A stretch of DNA of 64,000 bases from Siderastrea radians (lineage: Eukaryota; Cnidaria; Anthozoa; Scleractinia; Rhizangiidae): assembly GCA_964017195.1 (NCBI GenBank), contig OZ024895.1, positions 21,709,233 through 21,773,232 of the forward strand. Reading direction: 5' to 3'. The notes below the pieces were generated by a model. That model was not told the origin of the DNA. It worked only from the letters and a program-made list of their open reading frames with translations, and searched no databases. Of this stretch, positions 1-12,821 are shown piece after piece (the first letter of the stretch is position 1; every line of letters begins with the position of its first letter). Both the position numbers and the translations under genes were made by a program.

Positions 1-2928
1 GTGGATGTCATCTTCGACAAGGAGCATGAACTTTTTATTCTGCAAATTGTGAGTGATAATATTGCACATGTTTGCTATCAGCATGAAACTTTTGGCATAT
101 TCTTTATTGCTAAGATATTTTAATAAATTATACAAGGTGGACTATGGTGTCATTTGCATGCTGAGCAATGTGCAAGAATGCACTTCTTTTCATATGAGAC
201 AGTAAAATTATTTTAAATTAGATTGCTAGTACCCAGAATGTACAGGGTGCATTTTTTGTTGTGAAATTTTTCTACAATATCTATTACCTTTTAAGCCAAT
301 CACTATCTACAATGTACCATACACTCACACCAATTTACACATAGAAGCACTGGTGCTGTAGGTGATTTTTAGAGCAATGTGATATACCTCTGTTAGCTAT
401 TATAACTCTGCACTTTTTTTATTTTCCATGCTTCATTTTACGTGGACCTGTTTACTTTATAGTAATTTTTCCTGATTTTAATTAATTATAAGTCAGATAT
501 CCAGTATTTTCTGGAACCCTTTCATGAAGTTCAGGAAAATTTCAAGGTCCCATGATCTTGACAATCTTCTGCATATCTGGTCATAACATATCTTGAATTC
601 TACATTTTAGTTGTATATACAAAGTAAAAATCATTGTGCTGGTATTTTTCCCCCAGTGGTAGATTATTAGGAGGGTCATGTGATCTCACTTTTGTGGCTT
701 CCTTTATTTGTATCTGTACTTCCCTCTTGTTAGCTTCTGCCAAGGTCTTTTCATAGTTGAGTATTGTTTGTGGGTGGCAACTGAACCCAAGTACCATGCC
801 AGACATCAGTGAGCTGTAGCTGGCCCCTTTCATCTTGAGATTAAGGCCATTAGCCTTCTGTATGGGACAGTTTTTCTAACAAAACAATGTTCAGAATGGC
901 CTTACAATCTCTTATAAAAATACTATACCCAAGAGTGCATCATAGAAAGAGAAAAAAATTACATTACATACATGTAGCACCCAGTGATGCTGTTTTCATA
1001 GTGATAACATCAAGGACATGAGGAAATGGCTCTGCTTTTTGCTTGGCTTATGGTTATACATGTAATAATATTGATATTTAGTAATCACTCTCATACACTG
1101 TAAGTGAAAAAATATACCCGTAAATAAGAAAAATTATTGTTAGATTTTCTATTGAATTTATTTTTTGACTTTCAGTTATTGATATTTTTTTATATCAATT
1201 CCCAAATAGGAAAAAGGAAATGAGGCCGACCACGGGAGACATAGAGGAGAACAGTGGAAAGGGAGTTTAAGGAAAAAGGATAAGGAACTTAAGCTTTGGC
1301 AGCATTAGCTGCAAAATATAGAACAGTCTGGAAGCAGAAAGCTTCCAGCCCAAATCTCCATTAGGATAATAGACTGATGATGATGGCGATGAATTCCCAA
1401 ACAAGTGGGGCATGCAAGCTCAGGATAGAATGTTGCTTCATGTGTATTTAAATAAGCTTACTTTATTAAAATTATTTTCAAAAGTTTATTTAAATTATTG
1501 TTTGGAATGAAAACATAATATACCTGGTTGCGAAAGAAACTAAAATTGTGTAGCAATGACACAACTCTTGTTTTTTGCATTTCCACACGCTTTTTGGATG
1601 GCTTGTCCTTTTCATCATTAAGTATGCTTTTGTAAAGCAGGCCAAACAGTCCAGGGGCATGCTGATCACAGAAAGATTCCATTTCACCAGGATCATACAG
1701 GTGTTTGCCCCCTTTTGAGTAGTGCTCGTTTAGAGCTCTGTGAAACTGTTGTATGTGTTTGCTGAATGTTGGTTCTCCTAAAAATGTTCAGAACATTGTA
1801 GTTTTTAACATCATTTCATTTAACTTGATGCCTTCATTGAAAATGGGAATGCAGTTGGGCCCAGCTGTTCAAAGGCTATTTTAATGCTAGATAAAGATTA
1901 AACTGAATTAAGGTTTTTATTTCTCTGGTTTAAAAGGGAAATTGCTAATATTTTGTCCAGTTTCACATTTGTTAAATAAACTAAAACTTCACCGAAAAGC
2001 TAATTCTGTTTTAGCTTAACTAATAAAACTTGTAAGTTGAAGGTTTGTTGCAGAGTAAATAAAAATGCAGCGAGAAAGAGAATTATTCATTATTCCATAT
2101 TAATTAGAACCGTGGAATAACAATTAAGTGCCTGTAAAATAGTAGTAGTTGAAGCCAGTTGAAGGCCGGAACATAAAGTTCAGAGATAAACGAAACCCAT
2201 GTAAGTGATTTCACATTGGAAGCCAACAAAATGCTTGTTACAGATTTTCAGTTATTACACACCTTTAATTTTATTGTGAAGTGAGGAGTTCTCTTTTGCA
2301 AGGTGTTCGGCTCTCTTCTCCCCATCCACACATCTTTTCTTTAGTTCTTTGTTTTCGTTTTCCAGTATCTCAATTTTTTTTAGTAAATAATCCCACAGTG
2401 GTTGCCCTGGAGAAACTTTCGCTGAAGTGATGTTTTCATCATTTTCTGGATGTCGTCGCTACCAAAGTTTTAAGGCTTTTTTAGTCATGAAACAGTGCAA
2501 AGCAGAATTTCGAATTAAGCCTTATTGCAAATAGCACTGTATAAAATTCTTACCTTTCTTGGAGCAACATAATTTTTGTCACATAGTACTCGTTCGTCTT
2601 TATCGGCTGCTGACAAATGTTTTTGACAAATATTGTCACAAAACAGGTTTGTAGCTCCTGCAATATTTTTGAGCACTGGAATAAGTCGCTGGGGGCAAGT
2701 TGTTAATCTCCCCGAACAGCTTTCACCGGACTTTTTCGGGAAACAGCAAAAAGACTTTGCAAGCCTCTTTTGCTGCTCATAATGACGAACACAGAGACAA
2801 ACGCTTTCTCCATCAACTGTTGAAGAAATCTCAAAAACGTTTCCCCAACAATAATCAAAATTATTTTTCTGTTGTTTACGCCGAACCCTTGGCGCCTTAA
2901 CACAGAACATGTTCATTAGTAAACACAA
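1..2928 (-). CDS. Uncharacterised cnidarian-type multi-exon gene, 5' part (runs off left edge)
   Basis: Five exons join with consistent phases and good splice sites: 2928-2554, 2458-2263, 1777-1524, 857-690 and 39-1 (minus strand), about 344 codons so far. Exon 1 is Cys-rich (many C-x2..3-C and C/H pairs), suggesting a zinc-binding N-terminus. Exon 2 encodes a Lys/Glu-rich helix likely to form a coiled coil. Exons 3-4 are helical and Leu-rich, and exon 5 ends in a hydrophobic strand followed by acidic residues (FMLLVEDDIH). This layout resembles the large family of cnidarian proteins that carry a DUF6589-type C-terminal region, some of which are transposon-derived; that resemblance is from memory and is an inference. 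I chose the most upstream ATG (2928); two in-frame ATGs follow within eight codons. The remaining exons lie outside the window. Function unknown. The exon chain is well supported, the family name is not. Confidence 0.7.
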
Positions 2929-4094
2929 TGAACCTGAAACATTTCGGCGTTTGAAAAAAAAATATTTAAAGGGTTTTTTAAAAGGTTACGTAATTTTTTT
3001 TTCATGGCGGCTGCAACTCTCACTGGCGGGAAAATTTCGCGGGCTAAAACGCCGCAGCAAACTGCGAACGCCAAATGACCAGAAAGTTCTTCAGACACAA
3101 ATGACTGACAAAAACGATTTGTATTTGACACGATTTAATCAAGCATTCCACAAGCAAACAATGACTAAAGCAGCGGCAAATAAGTCAAAATGATTAGAAA
3201 TTACAATCTCGTGTGATTTCTAGTATCAAACGAATTGAAAATAAAGCAAAAGACCTAACGGTAGCTAGTCAGCTGAAGCTTGCACTGTTAAAATTACAAA
3301 GGTACTCACACGGCTGTTCTGTGAACGATCGTAGATTCCATCTGAAAGAAGATCCCCTTCGGTCGATAGTCGTAATCAAACTTCATGAAGGATTATCTCA
3401 AATTCATTTGAACGAAAAAAACGTCATTTTTGATATTTTCTCACCAAAGAAACGACGAAACCGTAGTGCAAATTTCAAGCTTAACAAGCAATGTACGTTC
3501 TTAACAAACGAACAAAACCAAGTCCTCTTCGTGTTCTTGCAGCAGCATACATTTACAAAAGTTGGGACGAGATACTGCGACAAAATATGATTAGAACGGC
3601 GGACGATTTTTCAAAACCCTTATCCAAAGCGGTCTGTCAGAATTATACTTGTCACTGAGCACTATTTGAACAGCATACAAGAAGCACAAGCGGCTTGGTG
3701 ACCAGCTACGTTACGTGTCAAAATCTGATTTGTCGTCCGCCATTTTGAAACATTTGAAGCGGGAAATTAATGCGCATGCTCAGCGGTTTTTGAGACCTGT
3801 CGGTAATGAAGGGTAATGAAATTGTTACCACAAGAATCCTGCAGTTCACGGTTCTTAATTTTGTTACAGTGAACAGCCAATCGACAGCCAATAAAAAAAA
3901 TCAAATTTTTCCATTACCCCAGAGTCTCTCCAGTGACTACCCGCGCACCAAGAAGCCTGAGGACTCTGGGTACGAGATTGTCTGCGCCAGGGATTGATCC
4001 CTGACGCAGACCAATAGGATCGCAGGCTCCTGGGACGAGAATGGGCCAAGGTTATAAACTTTAGGAAAACCACAAAGAAAAAATTGGAGACTAC
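2929..4094. other. Intergenic stretch, no convincing gene
   Basis: Between the start of the left-edge gene and the last visible transporter exon. It probably includes the promoter of the left-edge gene just right of 2928. A 125-codon plus-strand reading frame (3213-3590) is basic and low in complexity, with no recognisable domain; I do not call it a gene. No further exon of the transporter was found here on the minus strand. Confidence 0.5.
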
Positions 4095-4098
4095 CTAC

Positions 4099-5464
4099 CA
4101 AATGGACATAAGGAATGAAATACCCTAGCATGAAAAGCGAGACGGCTCCTGTATACACACAAAAGGCTTTGTTCTGCCAAATTTCCAGGTCAAAAAATGG
4201 CCCTGGTTGTCGCCTAACTTCGAAAAGTTCTTCCAATGGTGAACGAAACGACTTATATGTCAACGCTGTCAACATCAGCAGGACTGAGACGCCACTGAGT
4301 ATGCGTAGCGAGGTAGCCAGGCCGTAACGCTGTAAAATGTGCTGGAGGACTGGACCGAATGTCAGAGTGCCAATCCCACTACCTGTGGAAAAAGACCCAG
4401 TACTCGTAGCGTCCAAGAGTTCTTTTAAAATAGCTTGGTCAAATAGGATTGGTGAACTTGGCTTATAATTACAAGTTATTTTAGTCAAGTTAATTTGGCA
4501 TTTCAAGATAGGAAGACATAGTCAGTTTCTTATACGTTTGTCTCCCCTCTTTACTACAGCACAAACTATTTATTACACAGTTCCGAAGTGTACATAAGTT
4601 ATTTCATTCTCATTCTCGGTTATTGAATTTCTATAGTCCTCACACAGGTTAGAAGTGAATTGTATTTTTTTGCTCTCTTAAGAAATTGGATGTCATAGAG
4701 ACGCATATTTTTTGCCCAAATGACAACACCAATTATCCCAGCAAGAGGATAAAGACCAGAACAGTTAAAGAAATTTTGTGGTGAAAGAATAATTTTTTAC
4801 CTATCAACTTGAGACAAGAGAGGATGAACTAAGAGAGTGAATCCCTGTCCCCATGATAATTGTTTGAAATTTATTGTTAGTTCGCACCCACCCTGCGAAG
4901 GTTATTCTTATCTGTTGTTTCCATGTCAACAATTTAAAATTAAATGACCAATGAAGTGTCGTCCTTAAAATAACCACGCAGTATGACACAGAACCAAAAA
5001 TAGATTTCAAATAATTTCCATCGGAAGAGGCCCATGTATGGGGGATTCACTCTCTTCCTTCATCTTCTCTTGCTTAAGAGCTCTACTTGCTGTGATACAA
5101 ATAGGCTAATTCATCCCAAATTTCTATTCCCTAGACACTTTGTTTGTCGTCAAATAGAAGTATATTTCCATTAACGATGGAAAAATTCACCCGCGGTATA
5201 AAAAGGGGCTTGATAGTCCACTCAACGGTTGCGTACGAAACTCTTCTCGGAAACTCCGTACAAGTTGCTTTCACTGAATGGTCAATACTTTCAAACATCT
5301 TTGGCCACAAAACAGTCAAATTACGACGTAATTTAGTTTAGCTACTGTTTGAGAATATTTGTTTTAGGGATCTTCAAGCTCAAGCAACAAACAGAGGAGT
5401 GAAAACGCTCAAATCGGCACTTTGCAAGGAGCTACACCGACGGGGTTATCCAGTTTAAATATTA

Positions 5465-5502
<38 letters not shown>

Positions 5503-8500
5503 TGCTCCAACTTTCGTTCTCAACTTAAGATTGACAGTATCAGAGCTGTCGAGGACAGCTGCGTTGAAACTCTAACCTGAGAAATAAGAGGTTATTTGGA
5601 ACCAAAAGGTATGTAATATTGAAAAGTAAATGAGCAAGGGAAAACTGGAAGTTTCAATCATGCAATTGGACAACACTTCTCGCTTGTCATTTTGTTTTTG
5701 CCATCACTCAGCCATCACTTTACGTATCAACGGTATACAGGAATCACCGCGTGGACCCTCTTTCTGGAAATTCAACGCTAGTTTACTAGATGCTGAATAT
5801 TATGTAACCAAAATAAAACAAACTATATAAAGAATGGATTGAAGAATGGAATGAAATACAAGATCCGCGAGTTCTGTGGGACTTTGTAAAATACAAAGCT
5901 CGTTACGAAACAATTGACTATAGTAAAAAGAAAGCGAAAGAAAGAAGAGCAGAACTAAACAAATTAGAGAACAATCTTAAAGAAAGCCAAAGAAAGTGTG
6001 ATGAGAATCCAACTGTAGAAAATATGAACGACCTAGACATCCTTCAAACCGAATATGATCGCCATTATGAGTATATCGCTCAAGGAGCCGTTATTAGATC
6101 AAGAGTCAACTGGTATGAGCAGGGGGAAAAGAGTAATAAATATTTTCTAAACTTAGAAAATGCCAAAAAGAAAAAGAGTTGCGTGAGAAAATTATATGTT
6201 AATGACGATGAATGTACAACACAGCCAAAACGAATAATGACAGAGATCCAAAATTTTTATTCTAAACTTTACGATAAAAACTCGTACAATCTGGATGAGA
6301 GGTCTACAGAAAATTTTCTTAATAAAGTGGATGTCAAAAAGCTATCCAATGAACACGAGGAAATTTTGGATAAGAAACTCACTAGAGCGGAGCTGTTGGG
6401 AGCTTTAAAAACCTTTGACAGGAACAAGACGCCAGGAAATGATGGATTAACTGTTGAATTCTACTTGGCTTTTCGGCCGCTTCTAGAGAAATGCCTTGTG
6501 GATTCCCTGAATTTCTCCCACGAACATGGACAATTGTCTAGTTCGCAAAAACAGGCCATGATTACCCTTTCAGAAAAGAAAGGCAAAGACAAGAGGTATA
6601 TTGAGAACTGGCGACCTATTTCACTTATTAATGTAGATGTAAAAATTGCCTCAAAGGCATTGGCTAAGAGGTTGGAACCAATCCTACCGGAAATTGTGCA
6701 CCATAATCAGAACGCTTTTATAACGGGGAAATCAATATTTGGCGCCGTTAGGACAATTGATGACATATTGGCAAACTTGCGGAAACAACAAACAGATCTG
6801 GTATATTAGTAGCAATTGATTTCGAAAAGGCGTTTGACTCATTAGATCATTTCTTTTAAAGTTCTGGAGAAGTTTAATTTCGGACCATACTTCCTGCAAT
6901 GGATTAAAACGTTTTATACAGATATATCGAGCTGTGTCCTTACTAACGGCTTCACTACTGATCTATTTTGTGTACAGCGAGGGGTAAGGCAAGGTGATCC
7001 ACTGTTGTCACCCTTACTCTTTAGTTTGGCTCTTAAAATACTTACGTGCCTAATCAGACAAGACCGCAATATAAAGGGGATAACAATCAACGATGAAGAA
7101 ATTAAATTAACCGTTTTTGCCGATGACTTGACCTGTCTCTTACAATGTAAAGACTCTTATTACCAACTATTTAAGTCTCTTGAGGTGTTTGCTAGACATT
7201 CTGGTTTGCGGGTAAACAGTGGTAAAACAGAGCTATTTGCTATTGGTTCGAAACGTCTTTTGCAAGAGGAACTCAATCATACAGTCGTGAAATCAATTAA
7301 GATATTAGGCATATATTTCGATTGCCACAAGACATCAAGGAAGAAGGCGAATTTCGACTTAATATTTCAATCCGTTCAAAAAACACTTAATATGTGGAAG
7401 TGGAGAGGCCTTACCTTACTGGGAAAAATACAAATCGTGAAGACCTTTGTTATACCAAGATTTATGAGCAAGGTGCCATTAATTCCAGTTTCAGACGACC
7501 TTATTAAAGAGATAAATAAATTGATCTACAACTTTATTTGGCATGGCAATGAAAAAATTAAGCGTACGGCTCTTATTAATGATATTGAGGACGGAGGGCT
7601 GAAAATGCTAGATATTGAGTCGATGATATCAGCTCAAAGGGTAATGGTATTAAAGAAATATTTTGATGACAACGAAAGCTCTTGGAAGGTGATTTTAGAT
7701 GAATTTCTTCAAGGCGTAGGCGGAAAGTCTATTCTTTCTTGTAATTTTGATACTCGCAAACTGCCAATTCATATTCCGATTTTCTATAGAGAATGCCTCG
7801 AAGCGTGGTCTAAGTTAGTACCTTCGACAGTAAATACCTACGACGACATTGTAAATCAGATTATTTGAAATAATAAGAATATCGTTGTACAAAAAGCCTC
7901 AGTTTTCGAACACCACCTCTTTTCGGCTGGAGTGGTTAAAATCGGAGACTTGTTATCTGATACGGGCAAATTTTTCGAAGGTGCAAAAGTTTCTGAAGCA
8001 AATTTATCCACCATGGATTATTTTAAATTAATGAGTATTGTTGACGCTATACCGAATAATTGGAGACTCGTTATTAAACGTAATTCTGGACACTTTCCAC
8101 CTCAACCCCTTAATGACAGTATTACTATTATAATAAATGAAAAGGAAGTTGATTTGTCAAATGTCACCTCAAAATTACTTTATAGCGAATTCAAAGCCGT
8201 AAAGCAAACTCCTCCCACTGCTAAAAAAAAATTAAAAAATAAGTACCCCGAGCTTGCCGTGGACTGGAAAAAAATTTATTCGCTACCTTTTGTTGTTACC
8301 ATTGAGACAAAGATAAGAGAGTTTCAATTCAAACTACTCAACGACATTGTTTTTACAAATGAAAAGCTGTTTTAATTTAAAATGATTGATTCATCTTTAT
8401 GCTCCTTTTGTAAGAAAGATGTTGAATCCCTCGAACATTTACTGTTCACTGCACTTTTGTAGAAAGCTTTTGGAAAACCTTCACATCTTGGCTTACGAAT

Positions 8501-10559
8501 CAAAACATAACTTTAGAAACTTTAACTTTAGTGAACATCTTGTTTGGTGTATACAATGAAAATGAGGACAACATTATTTTGAATCACTTGATTCTTATGG
8601 CGAAGTTTTATATCTATAAATGCAAGTTAAACAGCACGAATCCGTCGTTGAAAGTTTTCATAGCCAAGACCAAGACAGTTTATCAAATAGAGCGACAAAC
8701 TGCAACTAAACATGATAAGCTTCTTAAGCACTATGAGAAATGAAAAAAAATCTTGCCAAGCATTCAGTGAAGGATTTTTTTGCAAGTGTTTCTCCTCCTT
8801 TCTCCTTTTTTCTTAAATTGTAATGATTGTGTACGTAATTTCTTTTTTTTTCTTTTTGTGTAAGACTACAATTTTTATTGTACCTGTAAAAGTAATCTTT
8901 TTCTGTATTGTAACTGCAATTGTAATTGTAATTCTTGTATATGGAAAATAAAAATACTAAATTACAAAAAAAAATTGTTTTTGCCGTTATCTTAAATGAT
9001 AGTTTGCCATGGAAAGTCGGCGGAGCTTAGCCCTTTTTATAGCGGGTTCATGTTGTTAAACCAAGTCATAAGAGTGTCATTACGAAATACAAAGAAAACG
9101 GTGTCCCACTTACCAGCTGTAACAATTCCATTAACCAAGGACAGTCGATGACAAAAATACTCTCCAGGGGCTGTCAGAGTAGGGAAGTAGCAAAAGCTCG
9201 ACCCAATCCCCCAAAGGACGCCGTATGTCACATAAAGCTTTGGCAGGTCAGTCACAAATGACGTCAGAAGCATTCCCATGGAGCACAAGAAACCTCCAAG
9301 AAATGCCAAGACTCTGCAGCCAAACCTTTCACTAAGGCCACTTGTGATTGGTCCAAACAGGTACATGACTCCTACGCTGACTGAGCCCACCCATGCTGGG
9401 AAAAAGGTTTTGGCAATTGGTCAGCCAATAATTAAGGGCTGATTTAGCCGGTACGATTTTTGCTTGCTTGACAGTCTGAGTATGCGACAGTTGCAGTTGC
9501 ACCCGACACGAAAAATGTCGTAGGATTTTGAAACATGTTTAGGGCCTGGCTAAACTAGGAAACATTGTTGCGGAAACACTGCTGCAGACGCAAATGTTTC
9601 CCAGTTTAGCCGCGCTAGAAACAAATGTTGCGGACGCAAACTTTGCGTCTTAGAAGCAAGGAAATGTTTCTGAATCAATTCAAAAACATTTTTGCTTCAT
9701 AGACGCAAATTTTGCTTCCGAAAGGCCAGTGTTTCCCAGTTTAGCCACCCAAGGAAACATGTCTGGAAACAATGTTTCCGCAACAATGTTTCCTAGTTGA
9801 GCTGGGCCCTTAAAACCTTACGACAGTCGTAGCCACGATAAAAATGAGAGAACGACGAGTTGTTTACGATCTTTGCTTTACGCGAGCAGCGCGCACCACA
9901 AAAGTAGCATACGACAGTCGTAACTAAAAAGTGGTACCGTCTAAATCGGCCCCAAGAGGACATTCTGGTCAATAGGCCATTTCGTGAACCTCCAGGACGC
10001 TTGGTGCACAGCCTTCATATGAAAATAAGTTTTTTTACAGGTGAGTGAAACTCATTTTCATAGGTGCACCATGCAGGTCTCACCTTAAAAAGGACGCTAC
10101 AGGCAATTCGATAATGGACAATAAGGTTCTAGTACAATGTGCTGTTAAAACATTGGTTTCACACTTCCATTACGCTTACATGGCGTGTAAACTAATAAGT
10201 ACGCTATAGAAGCGTAATAGAAAGTCTAAGTCGGGGGAGCCAATATATTGGCTTAACGGTCATGTTGCTTTGCTTCAGTTTTCTTAAAAAGGAGCATTTG
10301 ACATGAAGTGCACCTTACCTGTTTCAGCTTTAGATTTCTTGTACTCCTCCAGCAATGTCGTGTAAAGAATCCCAAACGAGTTATGAATTCCCATAACGAT
10401 CAACTGAGTGACAAACGCCGCGGCACATATGACCCAGCCCCATCCCCCCTCAGGAATGAGTCTGATCTTGGAAGCGGCAAAACTGGTGAGTCCCAGTAGC
10501 CCTGCTATGGGTGGCGATGGAGGAGACTCTTCGTCAAGCGACGATCTTGAAGAACTCAT
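4099..10559 (-). CDS. Monocarboxylate transporter-like (SLC16/MCT, MFS), N-terminal half
   Basis: Three minus-strand exons join in frame: 10559-10319, 9395-9114 and 4382-4099 (269 codons). Exon 1 has the MCT signature EGGWGWVI at the start of TM1 after a Ser/Pro-rich cytoplasmic N-terminus. Exon 2 carries TM2-TM4, with the loop SERFGCR between TM2 and TM3. Exon 3 begins inside the GSGIGT motif typical of MCT TM5 and runs through the TM6-loop-TM7 region to PYVHL. The family moves short monocarboxylates or related solutes across the plasma membrane, usually with protons; the substrate here cannot be told. I used MSSSRS as start; an in-frame ATG lies 12 codons upstream (10595). The C-terminal half (about TM8-TM12, some 200 residues) is not visible to the left. 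Either it lies beyond the left edge, past the neighbouring gene, or the locus is a truncated copy. Frame is intact in all three exons. Confidence 0.75.
4383..5629. other. Transporter intron, left part
   Basis: Intron sequence between the third transporter exon and the LINE insertion. It holds a TTA microsatellite at about 5461-5502 and no coding signal that I can support. Confidence 0.5.
5461..5502. repeat. (TTA)n microsatellite
   Basis: About 13 TTA/ATT units in a row directly in the sequence, inside the transporter intron and left of the LINE copy. Confidence 0.9.
5630..8972 (+). mobile_element. L1/Tx1-like LINE, 5'-truncated and frame-damaged, in transporter intron
   Basis: The plus strand encodes a non-LTR reverse transcriptase in broken pieces: the region before the RT (about 5690-6020, with stops), RT fingers and palm (6024-6809), palm with the catalytic FADD box near 7120 (7005-7868), and the thumb and C-terminal region (7932-8375, then an out-of-frame Cys-rich end up to about 8460). 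Motifs include NKTPGNDGL, the ENWRPISL block, the AIDFEKAFDSLDH block (just after a frameshift near 6810), RGVRQGDPLLSP and FADD. Architecture and motifs are those of the L1/Tx1 clade. The endonuclease-coding 5' end is absent. The 3' end has AATAAA near 8946 and an A-run at 8965-8973. Several frameshifts and stops show a dead copy. It lies antisense in the intron between transporter exons 2 and 3. Confidence 0.88.
6024..8375 (+). pseudogene. Reverse transcriptase pseudogene of the L1/Tx1-like LINE
   Basis: Three open segments (6024-6809, 7005-7868, 7932-8375) are parts of one RT ORF separated by frameshifts near 6810-6860 and a stop near 7866. The catalytic FADD motif is intact, but no single frame spans the RT. 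All open segments start at internal Met codons, so none is a native start. Confidence 0.85.
9430..9955. mobile_element. Outer inverted-repeat element hosting a MITE
   Basis: About 26 bp at 9429-9456 (GGGCTGATTTAGCCGGTACG) recurs inverted, with a few mismatches, at 9927-9955. The MITE at 9542-9809 sits inside. The pattern suggests an older Harbinger-type MITE interrupted by a younger one. The outer target duplication is not clear. Confidence 0.5.
9542..9809. mobile_element. Harbinger-type MITE, 268 bp, TTA duplication
   Basis: The ends form inverted repeats of about 37 bp (GGGCC..AGCT..AACTAGGAAAC type) and are flanked by TTA on both sides (9539-9541 and 9810-9812). A TWA duplication with G-rich termini is the hallmark of PIF/Harbinger. 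The interior repeats short GTTTCC/GGAAAC words and has no coding capacity. It lies in the intron between transporter exons 1 and 2. Confidence 0.75.
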
Positions 10560-10595
10560 TACTAAAACTGAAACAAAGAAAACGAGATTCAACAT

Positions 10596-12160
10596 ATAGA
10601 GAAAGAGAAAGAGAGAGAGGCACCAGGGGCACCCAAGGGTTCGTTTCGGCGGAATCTCTGTTCGGCAGACCTTAATCGCCTGAGATATTCGGATTTAATT
10701 CCAGTGAAATTAAAACTAGAGACTTCTTTGGTGAAACGCCACCTCAGACTTTCGTAACAAGAGGACTAATTAATTCCTATTGTTTTTGGAAGGACAAATA
10801 TGTCGTTTAGAGTGTAAAATAAGGTCAGCTAGCGTTTTCGCACAGCCATTAGCAGCTCGGAAATTTGGCGGATAGGATTCCGTTCACTACAATTTTCTGC
10901 GGCCTAAAGTTTCAGGTAAAAACGCCGAATAGATCAACCTGTATTAGCTTACATAAATATGCCGTCTACGTCTCAAACAATCTAAGAAAGCAGAAAATGA
11001 TGTTTCAAGTATTTTGCTAAAATTTTCTCGTTGGGTGCCCCTGGAGGCATTTCCACCATAAACTTTGGCTTCCTCGATTTAAAAAAGGCAAATGAGCAAC
11101 GTTCGGCTAATCCAACCTGTTGCATAACCTGCTGGTAATTTTCTTTTTTTGAAAAAACGATCACGGCCAAATCGTTTGAAGTTTTGTTACGTGACTCGAA
11201 GTGGTGAGAGTCACGTGACAAGATGTCCCGGTAGATCGCTGGTATCAGCTATATCCCGATTTAAGGCGGGAACCTGGTATCGAATCTCGAGGGCCTCTCT
11301 GACTCTCTTTCTGAGTGCGTCATCTTCCCTCTCGACGAATGTGCTTCATCTTGGAATGCTTGTCATCTTTCCTCGCGACGGACGTGCTGGACAATGTCAA
11401 AATGTTATCAAGGGACGGGGTATATGATATATTCATCTAATGCCGCCAAACACCCCTTCCCTTGATAACACCCAGTACAGCAAATTCGTCGCGAGGAAAG
11501 ATGACACAAATTCCAAGATGAAGCACATTCGTAGCGAGGGAACTGTATTTCACACTCAGAAGGAGAATGGTGAGGTTTTTTAATGCAAAAATTTTGAGTA
11601 ATCTCGAGAGTAACTTACCACTGTCTGTGAATAACAAGTAAGTCATTCCACAAGGTCTCAGTGAGATTCGAACTTGGTGAAGTCGAACGGTAAACATGTT
11701 GTTTTACTTAGTGCTCAAATTTACCTTATGTTGTTCACGAGAAGAGGAAAAACGCTAATTAATTAATTAATTGGTTTTCACGTAAGTTGTATTGATCAGG
11801 GCCTATGTTAAACAAGCAAACAAACAAACCAACGAACGAATGAACGATCGCACAAAAAGAGCTATTATTATTAACGGTTATTATTAAATTATTATTAAAT
11901 CTCGGTTATTTGTTTCTATCTTTGTCTTTGGTTCACACAAGGTTATGAGCGAATAACGCTGCTTTTGCCTTACAAGGAAACTGGATAGCCGTAAAAAATT
12001 GCTGAATTGTCTCAAAGTATAGAAAAGATTCAACAACGATCATCGAACTTGAGAATTCTTCTAACTCTTCTTAGATATGAGGTGACTATTTATAGGCTAT
12101 CAGTTAACTAACGAGATGTGTAATCAGTCTCACCATGTTCTTACAGGCTTTCATGGAATA
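10596..12160. other. Upstream region of the transporter, no gene seen
   Basis: Probable promoter side of the transporter, then non-coding sequence with a foldback element (listed separately). Short frames on both strands here are mirror images caused by that inverted repeat. A run of TTAA repeats lies at 11755-11772. Confidence 0.5.
11311..11565. repeat. Foldback inverted repeat, arms of about 115 bp
   Basis: The left arm (about 11320-11425) and right arm (about 11455-11560) are inverted copies. Both read GAATGTGCTTCATCTTGGAA and CATCTTTCCTCGCGACG, then end toward the centre in GTTATCAAGGGA. The unpaired centre is about 25-30 bp (11425-11452). Arm divergence is moderate. A non-autonomous DNA element or snap-back insertion is likely; no TSD was identified. 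Confidence 0.7.
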
Positions 12161-12167
12161 ATTAATT

Positions 12168-12603
12168 TTATTATATAGACACCGATGAAATACCAGGATT
12201 TTTCCAGTGACGAAAATTTCGTATCCATGAAGATACGATTTTTATCTTTCACATGTGAAGATATTACGGTTTTCATGGCTACTTCAGTCTCAGCCAATGA
12301 AACTTACAAACGTTATATGCCTCATTGCTATAAAATTTAGAATACAAATAAACACTACTTATTTTCTCCATTTTTCGAGCAAAATTCTAATGTGCGTAAG
12401 ATCTATATTTTATTGGACTGATTCAGGGGATAAAGGATTATTCCCAGAAAACGTTATCCTGGTATTTTATCGGCGTCTAGAAAATAAACAGAAAATTACA
12501 TGGCGGCTTGGAAATACGACATTTAACTTCTCGTGTTGAAAATATTTAACACTCGAGCTCGAAGCGTGAGATAAATGTCGTATCATGTAATATCCTCTAT
12601 ATT
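12168..12603. mobile_element. Non-autonomous element with TATATAGA-type ends
   Basis: It starts TTTATTATATAGACA and ends TGTAATATCCTCTATAT, the latter being an approximate inversion of the former. The same two ends bound a second, shorter stretch at 41838-42017. The paired occurrence suggests a MITE family. No coding capacity. Confidence 0.45.
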
Positions 12604-12755
12604 TGAAACGATTTCTTTAATTCGTTGTCAAATGTCGGAACAGAACAAAAGCTGCGTCTATTTGTGCTTGCCATGTTGAAGCAGGAAGTAAATTTCCAGA
12701 GAATGGTATTTCGTGCCTCCTACCACTATTTCAAATGGTTATGCTTATGCCACCG

Positions 12756-12756
<1 letters not shown>

Positions 12757-12821
<65 letters not shown>

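Noticed and set aside
3213..3590. 125-codon plus-strand frame as a gene divergent from the left-edge gene
   Set aside because: Low-complexity basic composition, no domain, no splice partner, no supporting context.
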